Shown here: positions 10,270 to 18,346 of the stretch, in pieces | Layout of the letters: each line of letters begins with the position of its first letter | Position numbering within the stretch: position 1 is the stretch's first letter | Source of the DNA: Paenibacillus foliorum | GTDB taxonomy: Bacteria > Bacillota > Bacilli > Paenibacillales > NBRC-103111 | Length of the DNA: 64,000 bases | NCBI RefSeq assembly: GCF_013141765.1 | Contig: NZ_WHOD01000065.1 | Location: 1-64,000, forward strand | Reading direction: 5' to 3' | Program-made: the position numbers and the translations under genes | Notes under the pieces: generated by a model | Database searches by the model: none | What the model was told of the DNA's origin: nothing | What the model saw: only the letters and a program-made list of their open reading frames with translations

Positions 10270-11058
10270 CTAGATACGGTGCGACTTACGGTAAGCCGAA
10301 GGGGAAACCTTTATTTTCTTATTAAACATCCGGCTGAAATAAAAACCATTCTCATACCCGCACTGCTCAGCTATCTGCTCCAAAGTCAGCTCTGTTTCAA
10401 GCAGTAAGGTTTGTGCTTTATGCAACCGAAGAGAAGTCAAATAATCCATTGGAGTCTGCCCGTAAACTGCTTGGAAGCGGCGTGTGAACTGAACAGGGCT
10501 CTGTCCCAGCTCCTCGGATAACTGCTTTAATACCACCCGGCCAAAAGCCTTTTCGCTAATTTTGCGTGCAGCCGCCTCTATACAAGCGTCCGTTTCAATT
10601 AGACTTCGATGTTTGGTACGAACCTGATCAGCCTCTATCATGGCCATCTGCCATAAATCTTTCAGAATGTGCCCCATACGAGCGAGCTTCACATCATCGG
10701 CTGGTTGAGCGGATAATCTCTCTAAATAATGATAGTTAGATGCCAGTCTACTACGGTCCATAAGCGGAATCACGACTGGAAGCTGAGACTCTGGCGCTGT
10801 GCTCCAGTCAAAACGGTAGAAGTGAAACGATAACGGCTCCAATACTTCCCTCTCAAAAAGCATAAACGGCGGGCATATAACCAAATCACCAAATCCCGCA
10901 ACCCCCTCGGCCTCTCCAATCCGATATTGGAACCTGCCTTCCGTTACAGCAAAGAGCACCCATTCCTCATACCTATCCTCAGCTAGTTGAAAAGCCTTCT
11001 TCTGCTTCCAGAATACTTGAGATATGACTAAGGGCTCTAAACAGGATGACAAAAGCAT
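10270..11058 (-). CDS. AraC family transcriptional regulator
   Basis: A 262-residue soluble regulator. The N-terminal half is a cupin-like ligand domain (WVLFAVTEGRFQYRIGEAEG), and the C-terminal 100 residues form the AraC DNA-binding domain (VLKQLSEELGQSPVQFTRRF, then LEQIAEQCGYENGFYFSRMF). The ATG at 11058 has GAAGGGG upstream at a somewhat long spacing. It is divergent from the FAD-dependent oxidoreductase at 11232 and precedes the LarA-like gene, so it probably controls one or both. Confidence 0.88.
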   Translation of the reverse strand: MLLSSCLEPLVISQVFWKQKKAFQLAEDRYEEWVLFAVTEGRFQYRIGEAEGVAGFGDLVICPPFMLFEREVLEPLSFHFYRFDWSTAPESQLPVVIPLMDRSRLASNYHYLERLSAQPADDVKLARMGHILKDLWQMAMIEADQVRTKHRSLIETDACIEAAARKISEKAFGRVVLKQLSEELGQSPVQFTRRFQAVYGQTPMDYLTSLRLHKAQTLLLETELTLEQIAEQCGYENGFYFSRMFNKKIKVSPSAYRKSHRI

Positions 11059-11164
11059 ACGATATCAAGCCCCTTCGAGTCGTTGAAATTTTGTATATAC
11101 TGATGTTAATTCAGTGCATGTAAAAAGTAAATATGATCCATTAAAATAAAGCTAATACCCGCTA

Positions 11165-11178
11165 TGAAAGCGATTTAG
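11165..11178 (+). promoter_or_regulatory. cre-like site upstream of FAD oxidoreductase
   Basis: TGAAAGCGATTTAG matches the CcpA operator consensus TGWAANCGNTNWCA at 12 of 14 positions, 53 bp before the chosen start codon. It is suggestive only. Confidence 0.25.
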
Positions 11179-11231
11179 CAAAAAATCAATAAGGAATGAA
11201 ATTTATTACATGAGTAGGAGTGTGCTGCAGG

Positions 11232-13490
11232 GTGAGAACTGAAACTATCCAAACGGACATTACGGTCATCGGCGGTGGATTATCCGGGGTCAATGCTGCT
11301 ATCGCCGCCGCTCGATTAGGGCGAACAGTCGCATTGATACAAAACCGGCCGGTGCTGGGGGGCAATTCCAGCAGCGAGGTACGTGTATGGGTGTGCGGAG
11401 CGACAGCACACGGTACGCATCGTTATGCCCGTGAAACTGGAATAATGGGTGAATTGTTCATCGAGAACCAATTCCAGAACCCGGATGGCAATCCGTACTT
11501 CTGGGATCTCGTAGTGCTCGAAGCCGTCCGGGCAGAGCCAAATATTCAGCTGTTTTTGAACACAGATGTGCATGAAGTGGAAGCCGGTGGCAGCAAGGAT
11601 GACAGGCGTATCGAAGCTGTAACCGGCTGGATGATGGGATCGGAGCGGCGCATTCGGTTTGAGAGCGAGATGTTCCTCGATTGCACCGGTGACGGACTCG
11701 TCGGGTTTCTGGCGGGAGCCGAATACCGTCTGGGGCGTGAAGCCCGAGATGAATACAATGAAGAATGGGCGCCGGAAATTGCGGATGACATTACGCTCGG
11801 GAGCAGCATTTTATTTTATAGCAAGGATGTCGGTCATCCAGTCAAATATGTTCCTCCAAGCTTCGCCAAGGATATTACGAAGACCAGTATTCCGATTAAA
11901 CGCGTTATACGCAGCGGCGATAACGGCTGCGCCTATTGGTGGATCGAATGGGGCGGTGAGCTGGATACGGTGCACCAGAATGAACGAATCCGCGATGAGC
12001 TCTGGTCCGTCATCTATGGAATTTGGAATTATATCAAAAACTCAGGAGATTTCGAAGCCGGCAATATGACGTTGGAGTGGGTTGGGGCTCTCCCTGGGAA
12101 ACGTGAATACCGCCGTTTTGTTGGTGATTATGTATTAAATCAGAATGATATCATCGCTCAGCGGGAATTCGAAGACCGAGTCGCATTCGGCGGATGGTCC
12201 ATCGACCTGCATCCCCCACAAGGGATGTATTCGACGGAAAGCGGCTCCAAGCACATGCATATGGATGGCAGCTACCACATCCCCTTCCGTTCGATGTATT
12301 CGGTCAACGTATCCAACCTGCTATTTGCCGGGCGCAATATCAGCGCTTCCCATGTCGCGTTCGGAACAACGCGAGTTATGGCAACATGCGCCGTAATCGG
12401 TGAAGCCGCAGGCACAGGAGCGGCGCTGGCCGTCCAGCACGGCACAACGCCACGCGGCGTGTATCAGCAGCATTTAGCGGAGCTGCACCAAACGCTGCTG
12501 CGGCAGGATGCATCCGTGCTCGGTCTCGCGGGTGCTGACGCTGGCGATTTGGCGCGGACGGCCTCGTCTGTTACCGCGTCAAGCACGCGGCAGCGGCTCT
12601 CAGTGGAAGAGCCTGTAGAGGCTTATTCATTGGACAACGATGCCGGCTTGCTGGTACCGGTTTCTACGGCGCTGGAGACGCTGGAGCTGTTAATTGATGC
12701 TGCAGTAGATGGTACACTGGAGGTCGAAGTATGGAGCACAGGGCGCGCGGAGAACTATGTCCCGCATACGTTCCAGGTCAGCGGCTCAGCCGAGGTCCTC
12801 TCTGGTGAAAAACAATGGGTCTCAGTGCCCTTGAATTGGAAGACGGAGAAATCACAGAATGCATTCATCGTAATCAAAGCAAACCCCGCAATTTCGTTGT
12901 ATCTCTCTGAAGCTCCGCTCAGCGGTGTCCTCGGATTCCAGCGTGGAGCTGATGCACGGACAGTGAAACAACTGGAGGATCACCTTCACGATCAGCCAGT
13001 TGTAATGTGGAGCATGAGGAGGCTGGTACGCAAGCCTTTCTGCTTCAGAGTTTACCCTCAGACCACCGCGTTTGCTGCTGAGAACGTTGTCGATGGCTAT
13101 TTGCGCCCTTATGGAGGCCCGCATTTATGGATGTCTGAGCCTCTCGCGTCTGGACAGGAGGCTTGGGTTGAGCTGACATGGCAGGATTCAGTGCCCGTTG
13201 GTGAAATCCATCTGACATTTAACGATGATGTAAATGAGGATCTGATCAATCTGCATCACCATCGAACAGCCTTCGAGGTCATTCCTGAGCTGGTGCGCGA
13301 TTACCGCATTGAAGCATGGGTTGAAGGTGATGCTGCGTGGAGTGTATTGCACCGGGAGACAGACAATCACAAGCGCAAGCGCGTTCACCGCTTGGACTGT
13401 GCTGTACAGGCATCCAAGCTGCGGGTTGTTGCAGAGGCGACCAACGGCAGCCCGAGTGCCGAGCTGATTGAGATCCGCGTCTACTCTTAA
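11232..13490 (+). CDS. FAD-dependent oxidoreductase with C-terminal beta-sandwich region
   Basis: A large flavoprotein of 752 residues of the FAD_oxidored class. The dinucleotide-binding motif GGGLSGVNAA is at about residues 14-23, followed by LGGNSSSEV and a distal FAD segment LFAGRNISASHVAFGTTRVM. From about residue 460 the sequence changes to beta-rich, discoidin-like stretches (VVDGYLRPYGGPHLW, then VGEIHLTFN), so this is a two-part protein. The chosen start is the GTG at 11232, 11 nt after TAGGAG; the GTG at 11220 overlaps that site. There is no signal peptide. Family members are often found in sugar-degradation loci, where their reactions are mostly unassigned. It is followed by a strong terminator. 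Confidence 0.85.
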   Translation: MRTETIQTDITVIGGGLSGVNAAIAAARLGRTVALIQNRPVLGGNSSSEVRVWVCGATAHGTHRYARETGIMGELFIENQFQNPDGNPYFWDLVVLEAVRAEPNIQLFLNTDVHEVEAGGSKDDRRIEAVTGWMMGSERRIRFESEMFLDCTGDGLVGFLAGAEYRLGREARDEYNEEWAPEIADDITLGSSILFYSKDVGHPVKYVPPSFAKDITKTSIPIKRVIRSGDNGCAYWWIEWGGELDTVHQNERIRDELWSVIYGIWNYIKNSGDFEAGNMTLEWVGALPGKREYRRFVGDYVLNQNDIIAQREFEDRVAFGGWSIDLHPPQGMYSTESGSKHMHMDGSYHIPFRSMYSVNVSNLLFAGRNISASHVAFGTTRVMATCAVIGEAAGTGAALAVQHGTTPRGVYQQHLAELHQTLLRQDASVLGLAGADAGDLARTASSVTASSTRQRLSVEEPVEAYSLDNDAGLLVPVSTALETLELLIDAAVDGTLEVEVWSTGRAENYVPHTFQVSGSAEVLSGEKQWVSVPLNWKTEKSQNAFIVIKANPAISLYLSEAPLSGVLGFQRGADARTVKQLEDHLHDQPVVMWSMRRLVRKPFCFRVYPQTTAFAAENVVDGYLRPYGGPHLWMSEPLASGQEAWVELTWQDSVPVGEIHLTFNDDVNEDLINLHHHRTAFEVIPELVRDYRIEAWVEGDAAWSVLHRETDNHKRKRVHRLDCAVQASKLRVVAEATNGSPSAELIEIRVYS

Positions 13491-13494
13491 CCTA

Positions 13495-13544
13495 CGATAA
13501 CAGCCGCGCCAGCTTTTTTTACAAAGCTGGTGCGGCTGTTATCG
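13495..13544. terminator. Bidirectional hairpin between convergent genes
   Basis: A 20-bp stem with one mismatched or wobble pair (arms 13495-13514 and 13525-13544) encloses a loop of T-run plus ACAA. It lies between the converging FAD oxidoreductase and BrkB-like genes and probably stops transcription in both directions. Confidence 0.7.
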
Positions 13545-13564
13545 TCTTCATCTGGGACTATGCG

Positions 13565-14392
13565 CTACACTGGATGTTTTTTTCGTGTTTGAAACATATA
13601 AGCCATCGCATTGATCTCGCCTCCGATGATAATGACCAAGGCGCATAAGTAGAACCAGGTCAGAAGCACGATTACACCACCTAAGCTTCCGTAGGTCACG
13701 TTATAATGATTCCATTGACTCAAGTAAAACGAGAATCCATATGACGTCAGCTGCCAGCCCACCGCCGCGAATACCGCTCCCGGAAGTACGTCCTTACAAT
13801 TGAGGCATGTGTTAGGTGCAATGTAATAGATGGCAATAAAGATAAGGAACAAAATGACAATATTCAAAATCCAACGTAGTACGTTCCATAGCTGGACATG
13901 CTTCATCTCAAGGTGCAGCTCCGTATGCATCCAATCGCCGATTAAATGTCCGAATACGCTGAGGAGAAGAGCTGAGAAAACAACAACCAGCATCCCCATC
14001 GTTAACGCAATGGCCAGCAGCTTGGAATGGATGTAACTTTTCCGAGCCGGCAGTCCATAAGCTTTATTGACGGCTAGGACGATGGCATCCATAGCAGCAC
14101 TCGCAGTGAACAAGGAAAAAATCAGACCGAATGACAACGCATCGCCTCTCCTTGAATCAAGCAAACTTCGCAATTGCTCCTCCAACCCTAATGTAACGCT
14201 TGCCGGAACATATTCTTTGGCCAGCCCAATTACATCTTCCGTAGTTATCGGAAGAAAGCCGAGCAAGCTCATAAGAAAAAGCAAAAACGGGAACAACGAG
14301 AGAAGAAAATAATAGCTGCATTGTGCAGAAAGTCCGAAAGCATCGTCATGATTGAGCCGCTTCGTCAATTCTTTTATGAATGTAATGAACAA
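13565..14392 (-). CDS. YihY/BrkB family inner-membrane protein
   Basis: An integral membrane protein of about 275 residues with six hydrophobic segments. Family motifs include the N-terminal AFGLSAQCSYYFLLSLFPFL, the central VNKAYGLP, and the late WNHYNVTYGSLGGVIVLLTW. The function of the YihY/BrkB family is not established; it was once misnamed ribonuclease BN. The start is uncertain: a TTG at 14392 has AAGGTGG 8 nt upstream and is preferred, while an in-frame GTG at 14404 is poorly spaced. It appears to be a single-gene unit. Confidence 0.88.
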   Translation of the reverse strand: MFITFIKELTKRLNHDDAFGLSAQCSYYFLLSLFPFLLFLMSLLGFLPITTEDVIGLAKEYVPASVTLGLEEQLRSLLDSRRGDALSFGLIFSLFTASAAMDAIVLAVNKAYGLPARKSYIHSKLLAIALTMGMLVVVFSALLLSVFGHLIGDWMHTELHLEMKHVQLWNVLRWILNIVILFLIFIAIYYIAPNTCLNCKDVLPGAVFAAVGWQLTSYGFSFYLSQWNHYNVTYGSLGGVIVLLTWFYLCALVIIIGGEINAMAYMFQTRKKHPV

Positions 14393-14569
14393 GGAACCTG
14401 CCACCTTATCTTAAGAATGCGGTACAACAATAAAAGCTGTAACAACTGATTACTATCTTTACCCCTTTTCCCCACATCGCAAACATCCCTTTTATCTATT
14501 GGCTGTTCCTTTTAGGCATTCATTCTGCTGATTGTTCCTCCATTAACCCGTAGGATAACTATACTCTAA

Positions 14570-14605
14570 AAGAAGCCTACTCTCAAAAAATGAGGGTGGC
14601 TTCTT
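14570..14605 (-). terminator. Terminator of second importer operon
   Basis: Read on the minus strand, arms beginning AAGAAGCC and ending GGCTTCTT with T-rich flanks form a hairpin with a T-run loop, 35 bp past the stop of the binding-protein gene. This fits an intrinsic terminator for 18153-14640. Confidence 0.6.
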
Positions 14606-14639
14606 CATACTTATATCTGATTTTAAATGTTATTGTCGG

Positions 14640-16208
14640 CTATTTCTTCTTCATCTCCTGGAACGCCTTCAGCTGCTCATCCATAACTTCCTTCCCGCCG
14701 GTTTTCATGTAGTCTGCAACCATTTCATCATAAATCTTATCAAAATCGGCTGGTTTCGCAGTTACTGTCTTCACTAATATTTCTATCCCCTTGTCGCCAA
14801 GCGTCTGATTATACTTAATTTGCGCTTCAATTGGCCTGTCAAACCGAGGCTGCAGCTGCCCATCCTGATCCCCCACCTTAATGCTATCCATTGTAAATTG
14901 CTTATACTTAGGGTCCGCTGCATTTGCTTTTAATGTTTTTTCAGGATCACCCATGTCTTTACCATTGATCAGCATACTGTAATCCAAATAATTGTACATC
15001 ACTCTCTTGGCTTCATCCGAATCCATGATTACGGGAATACCGTCCTCGCCCTTCTTATAGGTAACACCCTCTGTACCGTTTTGCAAATCGAAAATAACCT
15101 TGTAATCCGACATCCAGTTTAAAAACTTAATGACCTCCACCGCTCTTTTACTCGATTTTGGAATCATTATGTGGGCTGATAACGGGTGGTAAATGCTTTT
15201 AACGTGTTTCCCTTCGAAATTAGTGAACGGATCAACCGCCGCTAGTACGGCACTGGGAACATTTTTCTGTAAGGTCGAATAATACGCCTGATAAACAGGT
15301 TCATTAGTATTCGTTATAGCAAATCCGATCAAACCATTTACCAAGTCTGCTTGAAATTTTTTGCCATCCTTATCAAGTGCGAAATCTGGACTGATCAAGC
15401 CTTCATTGTAAAGCTTGTTCAAATACTTGAAGCCATCTTTATTGCCTGGCTTCATCAAATCAGGTAAAGAATTGTACTCCTCATCCGTCATCTTTTTCCA
15501 GAACGACCTTACCAGAGGATCCAGATTATTGTTATATCTGATTCCGTATGGGATGACCTTCCCTCCGGTTCCCCCTGGGTCCTTTTCCTTGAATGCTTTT
15601 AATACCGCATAAAATTCATCGGTCGTCTTAGGCGGCTGCATGCCCAGCTTATCAAGCCAATCCTTACGGATCATGGGTGTTTGGGACGCTATTATGATCC
15701 GCTTAGCAGGAATCGTGTACTGTTTGCCGCTGATGACGCCGTAGCTGAGCAGCTGATCTCCCAAATATTTTTTCAAATTAGGCCCATACTGGTTAAGTAA
15801 ATCACCAATCTCGGTAAGTCCGCCCTGCTTCACCCAGTTTTGAACTGCGGGGTCACTATATGTAAATATGAGGTCGGGCGCCTCGTTAGCCGACATTAGC
15901 ACATTCAGCTTAGGCACTTCCTCCGTCCGCGGCACCGTTACAAATTCAAGCTTAATATTATTGGGATCGCCAAATTTCTCCTGCATATATTTCACAAAAT
16001 AGCTCTCTGTAAGCGGTGGAGCCCCAGGCGGTGTATTTCCTCGATCAAACAGCTCAATCTTAAGTGTAACAGGAGCCCCCTTCTTGCCTCCATCCTGTGT
16101 ACCCCCACTAGGACTTTCCCCTCCAGAACAGGCTGCAAGCGTGCCGGCAAGCAAGGTAACAGCTAGAGAACAACTAATCGTTTGGACAGATGACTTTTTT
16201 AGATGCAT
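14640..16208 (-). CDS. Extracellular solute-binding lipoprotein
   Basis: The binding component of a carbohydrate ABC importer, 522 residues. The signal peptide ends in lipobox LAAC with lipidated C27. The ATG at 16208 was chosen because AAGGAG lies 9 nt upstream; the in-frame ATG at 16217 overlaps that ribosome site. It is the third gene of the LplB-LplC-binding protein operon starting at 18153. A typical domain marker is TTDEFYAVLKAFKEKDP, shared by the long binding proteins of this kind in the window. The ligand is unknown. Confidence 0.9.
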   Translation of the reverse strand: MHLKKSSVQTISCSLAVTLLAGTLAACSGGESPSGGTQDGGKKGAPVTLKIELFDRGNTPPGAPPLTESYFVKYMQEKFGDPNNIKLEFVTVPRTEEVPKLNVLMSANEAPDLIFTYSDPAVQNWVKQGGLTEIGDLLNQYGPNLKKYLGDQLLSYGVISGKQYTIPAKRIIIASQTPMIRKDWLDKLGMQPPKTTDEFYAVLKAFKEKDPGGTGGKVIPYGIRYNNNLDPLVRSFWKKMTDEEYNSLPDLMKPGNKDGFKYLNKLYNEGLISPDFALDKDGKKFQADLVNGLIGFAITNTNEPVYQAYYSTLQKNVPSAVLAAVDPFTNFEGKHVKSIYHPLSAHIMIPKSSKRAVEVIKFLNWMSDYKVIFDLQNGTEGVTYKKGEDGIPVIMDSDEAKRVMYNYLDYSMLINGKDMGDPEKTLKANAADPKYKQFTMDSIKVGDQDGQLQPRFDRPIEAQIKYNQTLGDKGIEILVKTVTAKPADFDKIYDEMVADYMKTGGKEVMDEQLKAFQEMKKK

Positions 16209-16295
16209 CTTATTCATCTCCTTCGGCTCTATTTTGGGTCTAGCTTATACCTGCTCCTGACTCTTGTGTTTTGGGTCGAAAAAGCCCTGATTCAA

Positions 16296-17168
16296 TCAAC
16301 CCTTTACAGCGCCGATCATCATACCGGATATAAAATAACGCTGCAGCCACGGATATACCAACAGAATAGGGATCGTGGCAAACATAATGCTGGCCGCCTT
16401 CAAGCTCTCTGGGATAGGTGCGGTTGCATTCATACCTTCTGTCGCCGTAGAATCGCTCATCTGATTACTGATAACGAGCTGGTAGAGCTTCAATTGAATC
16501 GGATACAAATCCTGACTCGTTATATAGAACAGTGCATCCATAAACCCATTCCAACGCCCTACCGCATAAAATAAGCTTAATGTGGCGATTACGGGCATGG
16601 AAAGCGGCAGAACGATTCGAATTAATGTTCCAAAATGGGAGCTGCCATCCATACGTGCCGATTCTTCCAGCTCTTCAGGAATAGAGGAAAAAAACGATTT
16701 CAATATGATCAAATAAAAGGCATTAACCATGCCTGGGAGTACTAAGGCCCAGATTGTATTGGTCAGCTTCAATGATTTGACCAGCAAGTATTCAGGTATT
16801 AAGCCTCCGCTGAAAAACATAGTAAATAAAATCATTAACAAGCAAAAATCTCTGCCCTTCAACTTCTTCTTAGTTAGCGGATAAGCAGCGCAAATCGTCA
16901 TGACCATACAGATCACCGTAAAAACAACCACCAGCAAAATGGTGAACAGCAGCGAGCTTATCATCCTGCCATCGGATAGCACCATTCTATAGGCCGTTGT
17001 ACTCCATTCCACCGGAAACAGGGTTACTTTGTTCGAAATGATAGCGGCATTAGAGCTTAATGAGACGGAAGCTAGATGAAGGATCGGAACAAGGCATAGG
17101 AAGGATGCAAGGGTTACAACCAGTATGATGAACGTATCGATCAATCTGTTATTCAAGCTTGCTTTCAT
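16296..17168 (-). CDS. Carbohydrate ABC transporter permease, LplC/YtcP type
   Basis: A permease of 290 residues with six predicted membrane segments. The EAA loop reads ESARMDGSSHFGTLI and the C-terminus FISGMMIGAVKG. The ATG at 17168 follows GAGGGGG. It lies 13 bp behind the LplB-type gene and 87 bp before the binding protein. Confidence 0.92.
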   Translation of the reverse strand: MKASLNNRLIDTFIILVVTLASFLCLVPILHLASVSLSSNAAIISNKVTLFPVEWSTTAYRMVLSDGRMISSLLFTILLVVVFTVICMVMTICAAYPLTKKKLKGRDFCLLMILFTMFFSGGLIPEYLLVKSLKLTNTIWALVLPGMVNAFYLIILKSFFSSIPEELEESARMDGSSHFGTLIRIVLPLSMPVIATLSLFYAVGRWNGFMDALFYITSQDLYPIQLKLYQLVISNQMSDSTATEGMNATAPIPESLKAASIMFATIPILLVYPWLQRYFISGMMIGAVKG

Positions 17169-17181
17169 TGAGGCCCCCTCT

Positions 17182-18153
17182 CTACCAGATACCCTGGCCC
17201 GTAACTTTTTTGGAGATGTAATTGGCAGAAAGTAAGAAGATTAAACCTACAACAGCTTGAAAAAGTCCAATGGCTGTAGCGATAGTAAATCTGGCGGATT
17301 GGACGCCTAACTTGTATACAAAGGTGCTTATAACATCGGAATAATCGGTAACAAGCGGATTAGCTAGCACGAACGGCCGTTCAAATCCAATGCTCGCCAT
17401 GTTCCCGATGTTGATGATAAGCAGGATCATAATCGTCGGCCTAATACCAGGCAGTGTAATATTCCATATTTTCCGCATCCGCCCAGCTCCATCCACTTCC
17501 GCTGCTTCATACAGCTCCCTATTAATTCCCGTCAACGCAGCAAGGTAAATGATGGTGCCCCACCCTGCATTCTGCCAAACCCCTGCTCCTACATAGGTTG
17601 TGACCCAATACAGAGGATCTGTAAGAAATGGAACCGCTTTCATTCCTGCCATTTTAAATAGATGATTGACGAGACCAGTATTGGTGGACAATAGCTGGTA
17701 GACCATCCCGCCGATGATAACCCATGAAATAAAATGAGGTAAATATAGAATCGTTTGAGCACTCTTCTTAAACCACTTCAGACGAATTTCATTCAATAAT
17801 ATAGCCAAAATAATGGGAGTCGGGAAGGACACTATTAAATCCAATAGGTTTAGCAAAAGCGTGTTGCGCAGCACCTTGTAAAAGTCCTTCATTTGAAAAA
17901 TTTCACGAAATGCATCAACCCCCGCCCATGGGCTGCTCCATACTCCCTTGAACATATTAAACTCTTTGAAGGCAATCGTCACACCATACATCGGTATATA
18001 CTTAAATACCAAGAAGTACAGCATCGGTACGGACAGCAACGCATATAACTGCCAGTCCTGTCCGAAGGAACGCAAGATGTTCTTCCTTACGGCTGTTCGT
18101 ACCAAAGGCTTGGGGGAATACGTATTTTCAATTACAGGCTCCTTGCCAGGCAT
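17182..18153 (-). CDS. Sugar ABC transporter permease, LplB type
   Basis: A permease of 323 residues, first gene of the second importer operon. It shows the LplB motif LVFKYIPMYGVTIAFKEFN near the N-terminus and the EAA loop EAAEVDGAGRMRKIW. The ATG at 18153 is preceded by AAGGAGG. The upstream AraC sensor gene is separated by a terminator hairpin at 18251, so the operon probably has its own promoter in the 18154-18250 gap. Confidence 0.92.
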   Translation of the reverse strand: MPGKEPVIENTYSPKPLVRTAVRKNILRSFGQDWQLYALLSVPMLYFLVFKYIPMYGVTIAFKEFNMFKGVWSSPWAGVDAFREIFQMKDFYKVLRNTLLLNLLDLIVSFPTPIILAILLNEIRLKWFKKSAQTILYLPHFISWVIIGGMVYQLLSTNTGLVNHLFKMAGMKAVPFLTDPLYWVTTYVGAGVWQNAGWGTIIYLAALTGINRELYEAAEVDGAGRMRKIWNITLPGIRPTIMILLIINIGNMASIGFERPFVLANPLVTDYSDVISTFVYKLGVQSARFTIATAIGLFQAVVGLIFLLSANYISKKVTGQGIW

Positions 18154-18250
18154 AGTATACCTCCTTTTCCTTAGATGGTACCTTTACCGTAATTCACTTA
18201 TTAGCAATTGGTCAATTTACAAGAATCGCCTACTTATCAAAAAGTGAAAA

Positions 18251-18272
18251 AAGCGATTCCTTGGAATCACTT
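18251..18272 (-). terminator. Terminator of AraC sensor gene
   Basis: On the minus strand AAGTGATTCC pairs with GGAATCGCTT (one G-U) around AA and is followed by a TTTT tract. It lies 75 bp after the stop of the regulator at 18347 and ahead of the importer operon. Confidence 0.65.
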
Positions 18273-18346
18273 ATCTTTTTCTCACACTTAACTTTTACGA
18301 ATTTCATCCACGCTATATAGGTAATCCCTGGTACCATTGACGGTAC

